The notes: generated by a model not told the origin, from the letters alone. A stretch of DNA of 64,000 bases from Desulfosporosinus acididurans (GCF_001029285.1 NZ_LDZY01000016.1:48889-112888), one strand, 5' to 3'; shown: positions 18,149 to 27,803, counted from the first letter of the stretch. Made by a program: numbers and translations.

Positions 18149-19488
18149 GGCTGGTCACTCCTCCTTCGGTCTTGAATCTGTCGCTTAGCTCTGCTTTTAG
18201 GGGCTCTTACCCCGGGAGTTTCGCTAAAATTGAGGTTAACCTGCAAACTGTTGGTTTGCAGTCCGGTCTTTAGGTTGGGGATTTTGGCAAGGGATTGTAG
18301 AAGCGACTGTTCTACGTCCTCTGCGACAGGCTTCCTCAAGAGAATATTTATGTTTAAGCGATTTTGCTTAGCCACTTCAGTAAGCGTAACCTCGAAGTCA
18401 ATAATATCCCCAAATTCAAAGAGAACCTCGTCAAAATCGGAAATCGTCAAGTAGTCCCTCTCATTCAGAAAAACCCGATCTCTGGATTTTAATCGTTCCA
18501 ATCGTTTCAGGACTGTGTTACAGGAGCAAGGGCCAGGTATAAATCTGGAAATGTCGCCGGTTCGGTAACGAACTAGGGGCATAGCTGATCTGGTCAGTGT
18601 CGTAAAGACGATTTCCCCTGGCCGCCCGTCTATCACAGGGGTTCCTGTCAGGGGATCGATAATTTCAAAATATAGGTCTGCTTCCCTCAGATGATAACCA
18701 CAGAAGCCCTCACATTCAATCCCGCCGCCTAAACCCATCTCAGTCATACCATAATGATTAAACACCTGACACCCCCAATATTTTTGCAGTTCTTTGACAA
18801 CAGTTAAGGGTACATAATCGGTACTCAGCAAGACGCTTTTGATGTTTAGAGAAGATGATTCGTCCCTTGAAGCAATAAATCTTGCTAAATTCAGGACTTG
18901 AGCAGGTATCCCGACCAGAACATTGATTTCTTCCCGTTTTATTTGTTCAAAGGTTACTTCCGGATCAATAACCATTCCATGAATGTTCCCTATTACGCCT
19001 GCCCTTGCTAAACCCAAATGCAGTAAGTTACCGACACTTCCAGTCGTTTCACCCGGAAGCAAAATCAAGACTCTGTCCCCTGGTTCAACCAAGGTGAACA
19101 TGCCATGATGAAAAAAGTCGATGGTCAATTCTTGATCAGGTTCGCTAAAGAAGAGACGTTTGGGTTTTCCTGTTGTACCGGAAGTCTGGAGGGTAACGAT
19201 TCTGCTGATGTCATCTTGGGAAACACATAAGAAATCCAGGGGATAATTTTTGAGGTCTTCAGACGTGGTAAAAGGCAGTTTATTTATGTCTGCTAAACAG
19301 GAGATCTTACTATCCAAGCCCTTATAGAGACGGCGGTAAAATCTGCTGCCAGCGCTTACCCAAGCAATAGTTTCCTGCAGTTTGTTCAACTGATAATTCT
19401 CGATCAGCTTTCGCGTCAGTCTTCCCGAACGATTACCGATAATTTTCTCTTGTACCCATGGTTCAAGCGGGGTAACATTTATGGCCAA
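18145..19488 (-). CDS. AMP-dependent CoA ligase, phenylacetate-CoA ligase-like (DVU_1553-like)
   Basis: A 447-aa adenylate-forming enzyme. The P-loop-like motif TLQTSGTTGKPKRLFF is at about residue 104, then FNHYGMTEMGLGGG (about 240), the ATP-contact YRTGDIS (about 315), and a C-terminal domain from about 340. These are the landmarks of PaaK-type ligases. It lies inside an operon for a molybdenum aldehyde oxidoreductase. It could activate an acid produced by the oxidoreductase, or take part in building a modified group. Start TTG 19488 with AAGGGGAG. I recall a Desulfovibrio counterpart, DVU_1553. Confidence 0.88.
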   Translation of the reverse strand: MAINVTPLEPWVQEKIIGNRSGRLTRKLIENYQLNKLQETIAWVSAGSRFYRRLYKGLDSKISCLADINKLPFTTSEDLKNYPLDFLCVSQDDISRIVTLQTSGTTGKPKRLFFSEPDQELTIDFFHHGMFTLVEPGDRVLILLPGETTGSVGNLLHLGLARAGVIGNIHGMVIDPEVTFEQIKREEINVLVGIPAQVLNLARFIASRDESSSLNIKSVLLSTDYVPLTVVKELQKYWGCQVFNHYGMTEMGLGGGIECEGFCGYHLREADLYFEIIDPLTGTPVIDGRPGEIVFTTLTRSAMPLVRYRTGDISRFIPGPCSCNTVLKRLERLKSRDRVFLNERDYLTISDFDEVLFEFGDIIDFEVTLTEVAKQNRLNINILLRKPVAEDVEQSLLQSLAKIPNLKTGLQTNSLQVNLNFSETPGVRAPKSRAKRQIQDRRRSDQP

Positions 19489-19491
19489 GAT

Positions 19492-20835
19492 TTATCTCCC
19501 CTTGCGGTAAAGTGAGCGCCCATTTTTAGCGGTGAGATTATAAGCACAAAAGGGAATTAACTTGCCTTCAGGGCTTACAACATGGATACAGCAATTCTTT
19601 AAGCGTTCAAGATCCAGATTCCAAACATCTTGAAAAGCCATACCGCTGAGGGAAAAAGCATACGTTTTAAGTTGTTGAATTAAATTGTCCCAGGAGTCGC
19701 CTGGATTATCCTTTACGGTTTGAACTTTGAACAACTCAGGACCTGACCACTGGCGGGCTACGAAGGTCCTGGTTTTTCTGGCCAGCTCATCCGCTCGTTC
19801 TGGTCTCTCACAGCAGGAATTGTTCAAGATCGGCTTCAAACTACCGTCAGCTCTGCGCGTAAAGCTGCCGCTGAAAGAACAGCGTCCATTGTGGGGCTTC
19901 AGATTTTCAGCTTTAATCAGCCCTTCTGTCTGCTTCTCAATGGCTTGAATAACTTCCGGCAGTGTAATCCGATCTTCGTCCAGCGGTTCTTGGGGAATTC
20001 TGCCGAAATAGCTTACAGGTTGGAAATGAACCCCTCTGACGGCAGGATGATTTTTTAAGGCGAACTTTATGATTCCGCCGATATTATCAGTGTTTATTCC
20101 CGGTATGAGAGTCGGTACTAAGACAACTCCGATTCCGTGTTCAGCACAGTTTTCAATGGCTTTCACTTTCAGATCGTAAAGCTGCCGTCCTCTGATTGCC
20201 TGATATATTTGATCCTCTGTACCATCAAATTGCAAAAAAACCGAGCTAAGGCCGGCTATCTTTAAGCGGCTTAAATATGGGGAATCCTCGGCCAGCCGTA
20301 AGCCATTCGTGTTAATCTGGATAAAGTTAAAACCTAATCTCCTGCCCATTTCTATGATTTCCGGCAAATCGTCCCGGAGAGTCGGTTCGCCGCCGGATAA
20401 CTGGATATTCACCGGGCCACTGGCGGCAAGGACGTTTTTATACCACCCTTCAATCACTTTCAGCGAAGGTTCGTCAAGCTCCGTTCCGGCATTGGCAAAA
20501 CAGAAGCGGCAGTTTAGATTGCAGCGCTGGGTAACTTCAAGCAGGGCCGTACAAGTTGTCTTATAATGGTCTGCGCACAAACCGCAGTCAAAGGGGCATC
20601 CCTTATCAACTTGTGTAAAACATTCCTTGGGCGGAGTAGGAATTGTAGGCCTGACCCAGGAGGCCCATTGAGGACTTCCATGCCAAATCAAGGTTCGATA
20701 CTCACCATGTTCGGGGCAGCGTTTTACGAGATAAACATTCTCACCCTGAACCTCTCTTTGTGCCGGAATCTTGCGCAAACATTCCGGACATAAACTTTCA
20801 GTAGTGGAAGTTAAACTTCCCTCCCTAACCTTCAT
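19492..20835 (-). CDS. trsS: Radical SAM protein TrsS-like
   Basis: A 447-aa radical SAM enzyme. An N-terminal Cys pair (LCPECLRKIP) and KRCPEHGEYRT precede GCPFDCGLCADHYKTTC. The radical SAM cluster motif CNLNCRFC is at about residue 110, followed by NIQLSGGEPTLRDDL. A C-terminal region ends with CCIHVVSPEGKLIPFCAYN. The extra Cys sets place it with the tetraether-synthase-like group of radical SAM proteins. I recall the NCBI family name 'radical SAM (seleno)protein TrsS' for genes in this exact neighbourhood. Here no in-frame UGA interrupts the gene, so this copy uses only cysteine. ATG 20835 has GAGAGGG. Confidence 0.85.
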   Translation of the reverse strand: MKVREGSLTSTTESLCPECLRKIPAQREVQGENVYLVKRCPEHGEYRTLIWHGSPQWASWVRPTIPTPPKECFTQVDKGCPFDCGLCADHYKTTCTALLEVTQRCNLNCRFCFANAGTELDEPSLKVIEGWYKNVLAASGPVNIQLSGGEPTLRDDLPEIIEMGRRLGFNFIQINTNGLRLAEDSPYLSRLKIAGLSSVFLQFDGTEDQIYQAIRGRQLYDLKVKAIENCAEHGIGVVLVPTLIPGINTDNIGGIIKFALKNHPAVRGVHFQPVSYFGRIPQEPLDEDRITLPEVIQAIEKQTEGLIKAENLKPHNGRCSFSGSFTRRADGSLKPILNNSCCERPERADELARKTRTFVARQWSGPELFKVQTVKDNPGDSWDNLIQQLKTYAFSLSGMAFQDVWNLDLERLKNCCIHVVSPEGKLIPFCAYNLTAKNGRSLYRKGR

Positions 20836-20852
20836 ACGCTCTAATCCCTCTC

Positions 20853-21596
20853 TTACTGGAACTGGTATCCCTTATGGGCAATCAGTTGGAAATAGCCCAT
20901 CTTTGCTTTTTTGACCGCTTCCTGGATAGAGTTAGGATCAACGAAACTTAAACACGAAGCAGATTTAAGCCAAAAATTTGTCATCGATCCATGAGTCATT
21001 ATTAGATCAACCGTCAGTTGGATCAATAAATTTGTATGGTCACTCCAGTCAACAATATGAAAGTCAAATTTATTAAGCATATTCAGCAGCTCGTCCTTGG
21101 TCAACGCCCTTCTGATGCAGGACTCGATGCCGAGTTCTCGAAGGTCCTTCAATCCATCAGGATTCCGGGCATAAACATCATTAATGATCAGCCAGCCGCC
21201 CTGCTTGAGCACCCGGAAAATTTCTTTCAGGACCTGATTTGGCTCTTCCATTACGGATAAGGTACACTCGGCGAATACCCCGTCAAGGTCGTCTGGCAGA
21301 AAGGGCAGCTCCTCTCCCCGACCCCGAATCAGGTTTAAGTCAGGATTTCTCCTTTTTCCGACCTCCAATAATACCTCCGAGGGGTCAATCCCAAGGGCTT
21401 GGAGCTGATATTCGGAGATCAAACGTTCAACCGTTGCACCACTGCCGGACCCCACGTCTAAGACTTTGGCACCAGGAAGAAAGTTACAGCGCTTTACTCC
21501 CAGGTCGGTTAGGAAAAAGCCGCCCGGACGTAAAGTATCTCCTGCAGCCTGCCGAAGAGCGTCACCTTCATAGACTTTAAAAACATTGTTATTCAT
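20853..21596 (-). CDS. Class I SAM-dependent methyltransferase (DVU_1556-like)
   Basis: A 247-aa methyltransferase. The SAM loop VLDVGSGSGATVERL is at about residues 45-59, an acidic residue follows in ALGIDPSEVLLEVGK, and a late motif is FRVLKQGGWLIINDVY (about 138). The N-terminus VYEGDALRQAAGDTLRPGG is unusually conserved in my memory of the Trs-linked family. It lies 17 bases after the C-GCAxxG-C-C side of the operon and just upstream of trsS, so the two probably act on the same substrate. ATG 21596, CGGAGG eleven bases upstream. Confidence 0.85.
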   Translation of the reverse strand: MNNNVFKVYEGDALRQAAGDTLRPGGFFLTDLGVKRCNFLPGAKVLDVGSGSGATVERLISEYQLQALGIDPSEVLLEVGKRRNPDLNLIRGRGEELPFLPDDLDGVFAECTLSVMEEPNQVLKEIFRVLKQGGWLIINDVYARNPDGLKDLRELGIESCIRRALTKDELLNMLNKFDFHIVDWSDHTNLLIQLTVDLIMTHGSMTNFWLKSASCLSFVDPNSIQEAVKKAKMGYFQLIAHKGYQFQ

Positions 21597-21641
21597 ACAG
21601 TTTTGAGTCCTCCGTCTGAGTCGCCAACTTCCGGCTTTTTA

Positions 21642-22088
21642 CTAATACTCTTCGTCTGACTCTGTGTCTTCAGAATTAGCCGCTCTTATCTCTTGAACCT
21701 TATTAAAAGTTGCTGCAACAATATTGCCGCAGCGTACCGGATACTCATTCCCCTCGTCCAAGGACTGGTCTAAAATCCCTTCACATTCGATACTGCCATG
21801 GACGTCTTCAAACCAGTTCATTAATTCCTTGAGCATAGCGTTGATTTTAAGGTGCCCTGATTCGCCGGGACTGCCCTTGCCGGCAGATAAGCCAATCAAG
21901 CACGCTCCACCGGTAAGCGCTCCGCAGGTTTTTCCCGACCTTCCAATTCCTCCGCACAAACCATGCATCGCTTTGATAAGATCGGGGTTTTCCTTTCCGA
22001 GATCATCTAACCCCAAAATCAAAATAATTTGACTGCAGCAAAACCCTTGAGCTGCCAGTTGAAACATCCGAAAGGCGTCGGCCGGCAT
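21642..22088 (-). CDS. C-GCAxxG-C-C family protein (DVU_1555-like)
   Basis: A 148-aa small redox protein with the family cysteine pattern: GFCCSQ (about residue 13), HGLCGGIGRSGKTCGALTGG (about 45-65), then ECEG and VRCGNIV late. The family often sits beside metal or redox enzymes, and its cysteines may bind a cluster. The start chosen is ATG 22088 (MPADAFRM), seven bases after GGGGG; the frame runs 15 codons further upstream into the preceding gene. It is preceded by the Cys4 protein with a 13-base gap. Confidence 0.85.
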   Translation of the reverse strand: MPADAFRMFQLAAQGFCCSQIILILGLDDLGKENPDLIKAMHGLCGGIGRSGKTCGALTGGACLIGLSAGKGSPGESGHLKINAMLKELMNWFEDVHGSIECEGILDQSLDEGNEYPVRCGNIVAATFNKVQEIRAANSEDTESDEEY

Positions 22089-22101
22089 CATCCATCCCCC
22101 T

Positions 22102-22314
22102 TTACTTATCTTCCAGGCTTTGCTCGACTTCAAACATCTTGCCTAAGGCCAGTTCCTCGGTAATCAGGACCAGACCACAGTTAAGACATTTAAGTTCTTG
22201 AACCTCGAAATCATTGCCTAAATAAGATGCCTTAACCAAACCCCGTTCCAGTTCGCCGCCGCATTTTCCGCACTTCCAAGGCAGTTTTTCCGTTTGTTTT
22301 GGTGTATTACTCAT
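22102..22314 (-). CDS. Small Cys4 redox/zinc-ribbon protein (DVU_1557-like)
   Basis: A 70-aa protein with two CxxC knuckles (CGKC near residue 14 and CLNC near 40), suited to a zinc or rubredoxin-like iron site. The start is ATG 22314 (MSNTPKQTEKLP) after GGAGGG, overlapping the end of the dicluster gene by eight bases; a longer frame to 22392 lies inside that gene and is rejected. Its fixed place between the FAD/Fe-S protein and the C-GCAxxG-C-C protein suggests electron or metal handling for the oxidoreductase (inference). Confidence 0.85.
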   Translation of the reverse strand: MSNTPKQTEKLPWKCGKCGGELERGLVKASYLGNDFEVQELKCLNCGLVLITEELALGKMFEVEQSLEDK

Positions 22315-24619
22315 GAGCTCCCTCCACGATTTCCATGCGATGGCTGTAAGCATTGTAGACAATAAAACCTTGTTCCTGAGGTTCGTATTCAACCCAATAA
22401 GTTACCCTGAGGGGACGGTAATGGGCCAAACTGTGGCCATTATCGGGATTCGTAAACTTTCTTCCTGTCCGCTCCGCATACCCAATAACCTGTTGGATAT
22501 CCTCAATAAGAATATGACGGTCTTCCATTATCCCCCAAACTCTGTCATTGATTTGAAGGTTTATACTCATATAGGCTTCCTCCTGATCCGACGGAGTTTC
22601 TTGCCACAGCGTATGCAGCAGTTTACGTTTCAATTTGGCCCGATTTTCATGGCGGTAGGAAAAACCAACACTTGGTTTGACGGCAGCCTGCTCAAGATCG
22701 TCTGAAAAAATCAGATCTAATAAATGCCATGTTCGTTTGCCTTTAGAGGCAAACCGATCTCTGCACATAGCGCAGTAGGCAACATAATCCACATCGGACT
22801 CACTGATTCGATCTTCGACAATCTTCTGCGCTAATTCCCGGTTAGCAAAGGACATCAGCCCTCCGTAACCGCAGCATTTAGTCCGCTCTCTGCTGTAAGG
22901 CAATTCCTCAATGTCATACTTTAGTTTCTGTAGAATTTTTCGGACAGCATTATGGATGGACGGTTCATGTCTCGTTGTACAAGCATCTTGGACTGCCACT
23001 CTTCCTCCGCTGAGCATGTCTTCTTGTCCGGGAAGTTCCATGTCAGCCATCAACTCCCACAAAGAGACGATGTTCGGAAACTTTGTTTGGAACATACTGT
23101 GACAGGTGGAACAGGCTGTGATGATCTGGGGCTTGCCCAGCCGTTCCCATTCAGCAGCTAAGACTTCCCAATTTCTTCGGAACAGGTCTTGCTCACCCGC
23201 CCAGTCAGCCGGCGCACCGCAGCAGCCAAGCATTAAACCTACGCCTCCGGTAAGCTTTTCCATCAACAATTTATAAACATTTTCTACGTGCTCAGGAGAC
23301 GAAGCGCTCAATTGGCACCCGGGAAAAAAGACGTAGCTGCTGGAATTACAGCCTGGCTGATGCCTGGCTAAGGCAAACTTATCACTGTTGCTGAAAGCCA
23401 TGTCCCGCAAAGCAAAATCATGAGCTGAAGGCGGCATTTTTCCTTTGCCGATCATGGTTACCCGGCTTGCTTTGCAAACTTCTCCCAGATCTAATCCCTG
23501 CGGACAAACCTCAGCACATAACCCGCACAAACTGCAGGAGTTGATCATTTTATTGGCATGCCGCATCCCCATGACGATGGAATTATTATTATAAATTTGG
23601 CGCAGATACTTTTTAGGATAACTTCCGTAGCTTTCAATATATTTGCAGGCCTTGATACATTCCAGACACTGACAATTCAAACATCTGGAAGCCTCCTGAA
23701 CAGCTTCTTCAACAGTGAACCCTGCCTGTTCATTACTCATAGACACTGCCGGCAACGGTTCAATTCCTTGAGTGTTAACAAACAGTTTACTCTCATAAGA
23801 ACCTTCGCCTTCACGGGAAGCCGTTAAGGAAACCCCTTGTAAATAGCGGTCTATAGAAATTGCTGCTTTACGTCCGTCAGCGACAGACCTTATCGGTGAG
23901 TCATTATCCGCTAGGGTTCCCCCAAAAATACCTTTAATCGCTGTTGCACCGGTAACTGGGTCAAGGTCATAATTATTTCCGAGAAGTTCAACCGCGTCAG
24001 CTGATTGCTTCGCCAGGCCAAGATACAGGGCAGCAAATTTCTCCTGAAGATCGGCTAAATCTAAGCGGGTAATTTCCCTATTTAGTTCGATCTGAACCTT
24101 AAGTCGGGATAAAACGGAAAGTTCCTCGACAATAACTTCCGGGGACAATTGGTTTTTAGGAAAATCCCAGAGGCTGCCGCCAATTCGATCTGCTTTATCG
24201 AACAAGGTAACTTTATATCCTTTTTTAGCCAAATCATAAGCCACCGTCAGGCCTCTCAGTCCAGAACCTACTACCGCTACAGTTTGACTTTTTTCCGGAA
24301 TCATCCCAGCTTTCGGCGAGTTACTGGATTGATTTTGTACACAAAACCTTTCTAATGCTGCTATTGAAATAGGTGATCCAACATCTCTGCGTTTACAAAC
24401 GTCCTCACAGGGGTGATCACAAATCCGACCTATAATTCCGGGAAAGGGCTGTTTTTTTTGCAATGTTGCCAGAGCGCTTTTTAAATCCTTTTTTTGTATG
24501 TCGGACATTAGCTTGCGGGCATCGACATGGATTGGGCAACCCGCCGTACAGGCCGGAGGGTTTTCTTGGGTACACTTATCTTCCAGCAGTTTTAATTCCT
24601 CTTGTTCCATAAGCAACAC
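22307..24619 (-). CDS. NAD(P)/FAD Fe-S oxidoreductase with dicluster and CCG domains
   Basis: A 770-aa multidomain electron carrier. Residues 10-95 are a GltD-type N-terminal cluster domain (CPIHVDARK, CDHPCEDVCKR). A single dinucleotide loop TVAVVGSGLRGLTVAYDLA is at about 112; the region then shrinks relative to complete GltD. Ferredoxin-type cysteines follow at about 312-385 (CLNCQCLECIKAC, CSLCGLCAEVCPQG). Two CCG/heterodisulfide-reductase-like domains come next (FFPGCQLSA, GCCGAPADW, CSTCHSMF, CCGYGG, CAMCRDRF). The C-terminus is a short domain of unknown role. It probably takes electrons from the aldehyde oxidoreductase. Start GTG 24619 or ATG 24610; neither has a strong site. Confidence 0.88.
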   Translation of the reverse strand: MLLMEQEELKLLEDKCTQENPPACTAGCPIHVDARKLMSDIQKKDLKSALATLQKKQPFPGIIGRICDHPCEDVCKRRDVGSPISIAALERFCVQNQSSNSPKAGMIPEKSQTVAVVGSGLRGLTVAYDLAKKGYKVTLFDKADRIGGSLWDFPKNQLSPEVIVEELSVLSRLKVQIELNREITRLDLADLQEKFAALYLGLAKQSADAVELLGNNYDLDPVTGATAIKGIFGGTLADNDSPIRSVADGRKAAISIDRYLQGVSLTASREGEGSYESKLFVNTQGIEPLPAVSMSNEQAGFTVEEAVQEASRCLNCQCLECIKACKYIESYGSYPKKYLRQIYNNNSIVMGMRHANKMINSCSLCGLCAEVCPQGLDLGEVCKASRVTMIGKGKMPPSAHDFALRDMAFSNSDKFALARHQPGCNSSSYVFFPGCQLSASSPEHVENVYKLLMEKLTGGVGLMLGCCGAPADWAGEQDLFRRNWEVLAAEWERLGKPQIITACSTCHSMFQTKFPNIVSLWELMADMELPGQEDMLSGGRVAVQDACTTRHEPSIHNAVRKILQKLKYDIEELPYSRERTKCCGYGGLMSFANRELAQKIVEDRISESDVDYVAYCAMCRDRFASKGKRTWHLLDLIFSDDLEQAAVKPSVGFSYRHENRAKLKRKLLHTLWQETPSDQEEAYMSINLQINDRVWGIMEDRHILIEDIQQVIGYAERTGRKFTNPDNGHSLAHYRPLRVTYWVEYEPQEQGFIVYNAYSHRMEIVEGAHE

Positions 24620-24660
24620 CCGATTTCCTTAGTTATGGATGCAAACATAAACGGGTATAC

Positions 24661-24745
24661 TGGGGCTTCTTAGCCCTGATAAAGCAGGGAACCTGCCATC
24701 ACTAAGCATGTTCAGGTTCCCATACCTTGCTTCGGTGGGGGTAGA
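24661..24745 (-). repeat. Palindromic repeat block inside the operon (family B)
   Basis: Contains a 9-bp perfect stem GGGAACCTG/CAGGTTCCC (24687-24695 and 24713-24721) and the stretch cataccttgcttcggtgggggta, whose near copies occur at 45998-46019 and 57929-57950. It fills most of the 134-base gap between two operon genes. It may be a relic of an IS200/IS605 end (inference). Confidence 0.6.
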
Positions 24746-24753
24746 GTACACTC

Positions 24754-27480
24754 TTAACCTTTAGCCTGAAGGCCGGCAAGTACTTTTTCCGGACGGGCGG
24801 GTAAATGCGTTACCCGAACACCACAGGCATTATAGATAGCATTAATAATAGAAGCATGGGGTGAGGTCAAAGGCAGTTCTCCTGAACCTGCGGCGCCAAA
24901 GGGGCCATTGGGGCGATAAGTTTCAACATAGAGAAGTTCAATATCATCAGGAACATCCTTGATAAAAGGCAGACCCGCACCGATGAGATCAGAGTGTTTC
25001 TTCAGGTCTTCAAAATCTTCGCTCAGAGCCAGGCCAAGGCCTTGAACTAACCCGCCGTAAAGCTGCCCATCCACAACCAGCTTATTGGCAATCTTGCCGA
25101 CATCGGCAACCATTGTCATCTTGACAACGTTTGTTTTGCCGGTTGTAATATCGACTTCAACTTGTGATAAGAAGGCTCCGTACATATAGACAGCAAAGGG
25201 ATTGCCTTGTCCTGTCTCCACATTACACTCTGAGGCAGGAGCAGTCCAGGCGCCTTGGAAGAACACCGGCAGATTTTCGGCAATCATTTCTTCATAAGTT
25301 CGAAAGGTTCCGTCCTCTTTCTTAATCCCTTGCAGCAGCGCTTCACATGCAACCCGAGTGGCATTTCCGACTAAGACTTGTGAACGGCTTCCTCCAGCAG
25401 GCCCACTGTTGGGGGTTCTCTCCATATCATTCATCACAAGCTTAATGTTTTCCGGTTTAATTCCCAAGGGACGCAGAGCTTCATGGGCTGTGGCCAGTGA
25501 TCCCATATCAGCTCCCTGACCGTGATCTTCCCAGGACGTGTAAACCGTTACACCGGTTGCCGTTAGTTCCACATTCACTGCAGCACTGTCTGCCCCGTCT
25601 AAGCCTGACCCATAGACTCCAATCGAGATGCCAATTCCGCGTTTTTTATTGGGTTCTGCTGGCGGCTGTTTAGCCCATTCTTTTGCTTGATCGTATTTAG
25701 GTTTAAGTTTATCCATAATCTCAACTAAACAATACACATCAGGTTCACAGCCGGTAGGTGTTGTATCACCGGGCCGATAGACATTTTTATAGCGCAGGTC
25801 AAAAGGATCCATACCCAGCTTTTCGGCAAGTTCATCCAGCAAAACTTCAGACGAGAAAAGGCTTTGCGGTGAGCCATACCCTCTGAAGGCTGAACCCCAG
25901 GCATGGTTGGTGCAAACCGTTCGGCCAAAGCCGCGGATGTTGGGAATATTGTAACCACTGCCAATGAATTGGGAGCCTCTTATGGTAAGCAGATCGCCAA
26001 ATTCGGAATATGGGCCGTGATCTACGGACCAATCAGATTCCATGGCAATTAATTTGCCCTCTTTAGTTGCTCCATATTTAAGATTAATAAAGAAGGGGGA
26101 ACGTTTTCCGGTGTAGGTCATCTGCTGATAATAATCAAACTCCAGGTATACGGGCTTGCCTGTGGCAACTGCCGCAACTCCTAACAAAGCTTCGATGGTT
26201 GGGCTGAACTTATAGCCGAAAGTTCCGCCGGCGTTGTTTTGAACTAATATCAGTTTTTCAGACTCAATTCCTATGCCCGCACAAATCATAGCCTGATGGA
26301 GATGGATTCCGATACTTTTCGAATGGATGATTAGTTTACCATCTTCATCGAAAAAGGCGTAGCCGACATCGGGCTCAATGGGCATATGGGGCTGACGTCC
26401 AACATAAAAGTCGTCTTCCACAACGACATCTGCTTTTTCCAGCAGAGGTGCGGTATCTTCACCCTTAACAACCTTCGTTTCAAAATAGATATTTGGGGTT
26501 CCAGGATGAATCTCGATGGCATCGTCAGCCATGGCCGCCGGAGCACTCATATATTCCGGCAGCAATTCCAGGTCCACTTTAACCTTTTCCACTGCGGCTT
26601 GAGCATGTTCCGCAGTATCGGCTGCAACGATAGCTATCGCATCACCAAATTGGAACACTTTTTTATCGCAAAGGATCGGGCGGTCCCAGCCGTCACCTTT
26701 ATTCGTCGGAAAAGTAATTAAACCCGTAATTTTGTTTTTGCCCACGACATCTTTGGCTGTAATAACTCTGTAGACACCAGGCATTTTTTCTGCTTCCGAA
26801 GTATCTATAGAAAGAATATTGGCATGAGAAACTTTGGCCTGAACCAGTTTCAGCTGCAAGGTTCCGCACGGCAATTTGTGTCCGGCGTCAGCGCCAAAAT
26901 CCCAAGTCCCGGTAACCTTAGCCAATGCAGACGGACGAATATAGTTACTACCCCAAATTCGGCCGTCTTCAGGTAATTTGCACCATAACTCTTCCGTGGT
27001 AACTTCTCCCCTCATTAAACGAGCGGCATCCATAACTGCGTCTACTAAAGGCTTATACCCTGTGCAGCGGCAGGCATTTCGATGCTTTTGAAACCAATCC
27101 CGAACGTCCTCTCTTGAAGGGTTTGTATTTTCTTCCAAGAGCTGCTTAGCCGATACAATAAATCCGGGGCTGCAGAAGCCACATTGAGCAGCACCGTGAA
27201 TCATCCAGGACAGTTGTAAAGGATGCAAATGTTCTTTAGTCCCTACGCCTTCAATAGTTGTGATTTCCGCATGATCGGGAATTCGTTTCATTTTTGTAAC
27301 ACAGGAGCGAATAACCTTTCCATCCACGATCACGGAACAGGCGCCGCATTGTGCTTTGCCGCATCCGATTTTAGTTCCAGTCATATGCAGTTGTCCACGC
27401 AATACATTTGCCAGGGTAGCTTCCCCATCGACAATTAAAACTTGAGAGCTTCCGTTAATAATTAAGTTCTTTTTAAGCAA
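24754..27480 (-). CDS. Molybdopterin-dependent aldehyde oxidoreductase
   Basis: A 908-aa one-chain xanthine-oxidase-family enzyme, matching the length of Desulfovibrio gigas Mop (907). The N-terminal plant-type [2Fe-2S] domain has CGKAQCGACSVIVDG. The second helical [2Fe-2S] domain has CGFCSPGFI and CRCTGYKP. The Mo domain runs from about 190 to the end, with the catalytic Glu in AAGSGELPLTSPHASI near residue 870. There is no FAD domain, as in Mop. It oxidises aldehydes to acids using water. Start TTG 27480 after AAAGGAGAG. First gene of a ten-gene operon read from a sigma-54 promoter about 200 bases upstream. Confidence 0.95.
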   Translation of the reverse strand: MLKKNLIINGSSQVLIVDGEATLANVLRGQLHMTGTKIGCGKAQCGACSVIVDGKVIRSCVTKMKRIPDHAEITTIEGVGTKEHLHPLQLSWMIHGAAQCGFCSPGFIVSAKQLLEENTNPSREDVRDWFQKHRNACRCTGYKPLVDAVMDAARLMRGEVTTEELWCKLPEDGRIWGSNYIRPSALAKVTGTWDFGADAGHKLPCGTLQLKLVQAKVSHANILSIDTSEAEKMPGVYRVITAKDVVGKNKITGLITFPTNKGDGWDRPILCDKKVFQFGDAIAIVAADTAEHAQAAVEKVKVDLELLPEYMSAPAAMADDAIEIHPGTPNIYFETKVVKGEDTAPLLEKADVVVEDDFYVGRQPHMPIEPDVGYAFFDEDGKLIIHSKSIGIHLHQAMICAGIGIESEKLILVQNNAGGTFGYKFSPTIEALLGVAAVATGKPVYLEFDYYQQMTYTGKRSPFFINLKYGATKEGKLIAMESDWSVDHGPYSEFGDLLTIRGSQFIGSGYNIPNIRGFGRTVCTNHAWGSAFRGYGSPQSLFSSEVLLDELAEKLGMDPFDLRYKNVYRPGDTTPTGCEPDVYCLVEIMDKLKPKYDQAKEWAKQPPAEPNKKRGIGISIGVYGSGLDGADSAAVNVELTATGVTVYTSWEDHGQGADMGSLATAHEALRPLGIKPENIKLVMNDMERTPNSGPAGGSRSQVLVGNATRVACEALLQGIKKEDGTFRTYEEMIAENLPVFFQGAWTAPASECNVETGQGNPFAVYMYGAFLSQVEVDITTGKTNVVKMTMVADVGKIANKLVVDGQLYGGLVQGLGLALSEDFEDLKKHSDLIGAGLPFIKDVPDDIELLYVETYRPNGPFGAAGSGELPLTSPHASIINAIYNACGVRVTHLPARPEKVLAGLQAKG

Positions 27481-27690
27481 TTTTTTCTCTCCTTTATGGT
27501 TAATTAAACCTAAAAATTATATTCCATCCATTTCCACCAATATTCATCCGTATTCTACCAGTAAGTTTTTCCCTCCAAAACAACGCTTAGTCAACTGAAA
27601 ATTTCCTCCCACCCCTTTTTTCTTAAAATGAGAACTTTTAATAATTTTTGTGTAACTTTAGTGTTTTTGTTCCTTTACACTAGGTTTAAT

Positions 27691-27706
27691 TGCAAGATTT
27701 GTGCCA
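27691..27706 (-). promoter_or_regulatory. Sigma-54 promoter of the aldehyde oxidoreductase operon
   Basis: The minus strand reads TGGCACAAATCTTGCA, a full match to TGGCAC-N5-TTGCA. The start is expected near 27680, giving a leader of about 200 bases. Further upstream, a 9-bp inverted repeat aaagaatac/gtattcttt (27766-27774 and 27795-27803) is a candidate enhancer site. Confidence 0.9.
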
Positions 27707-27765
27707 ATAATTTTGTGAATTTATAACTACCTTATTTTAATGAAAATTCCGGCTTGATCTCATAT

Positions 27766-27803
27766 AAAGAATACGATACCATAAAAGACAACCAGTATTC
27801 TTT
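27766..27803. promoter_or_regulatory. Spaced 9-bp inverted repeat, candidate enhancer site
   Basis: aaagaatac and gtattcttt are separated by 20 bases, 60-100 bases upstream of the sigma-54 promoter, between the divergent oxidoreductase and molybdopterin-binding genes. It differs from the TGTTCC sites near the dehydrogenase. Confidence 0.4.

Noticed and set aside
19492..20835. Selenocysteine in the radical SAM TrsS-like protein
   Set aside because: The frame is uninterrupted and all motif positions are Cys.
24661..24745. Molybdenum cofactor riboswitch between operon genes
   Set aside because: The block shares sequence with repeats elsewhere in the window next to unrelated genes and I cannot match it to the Moco motif.
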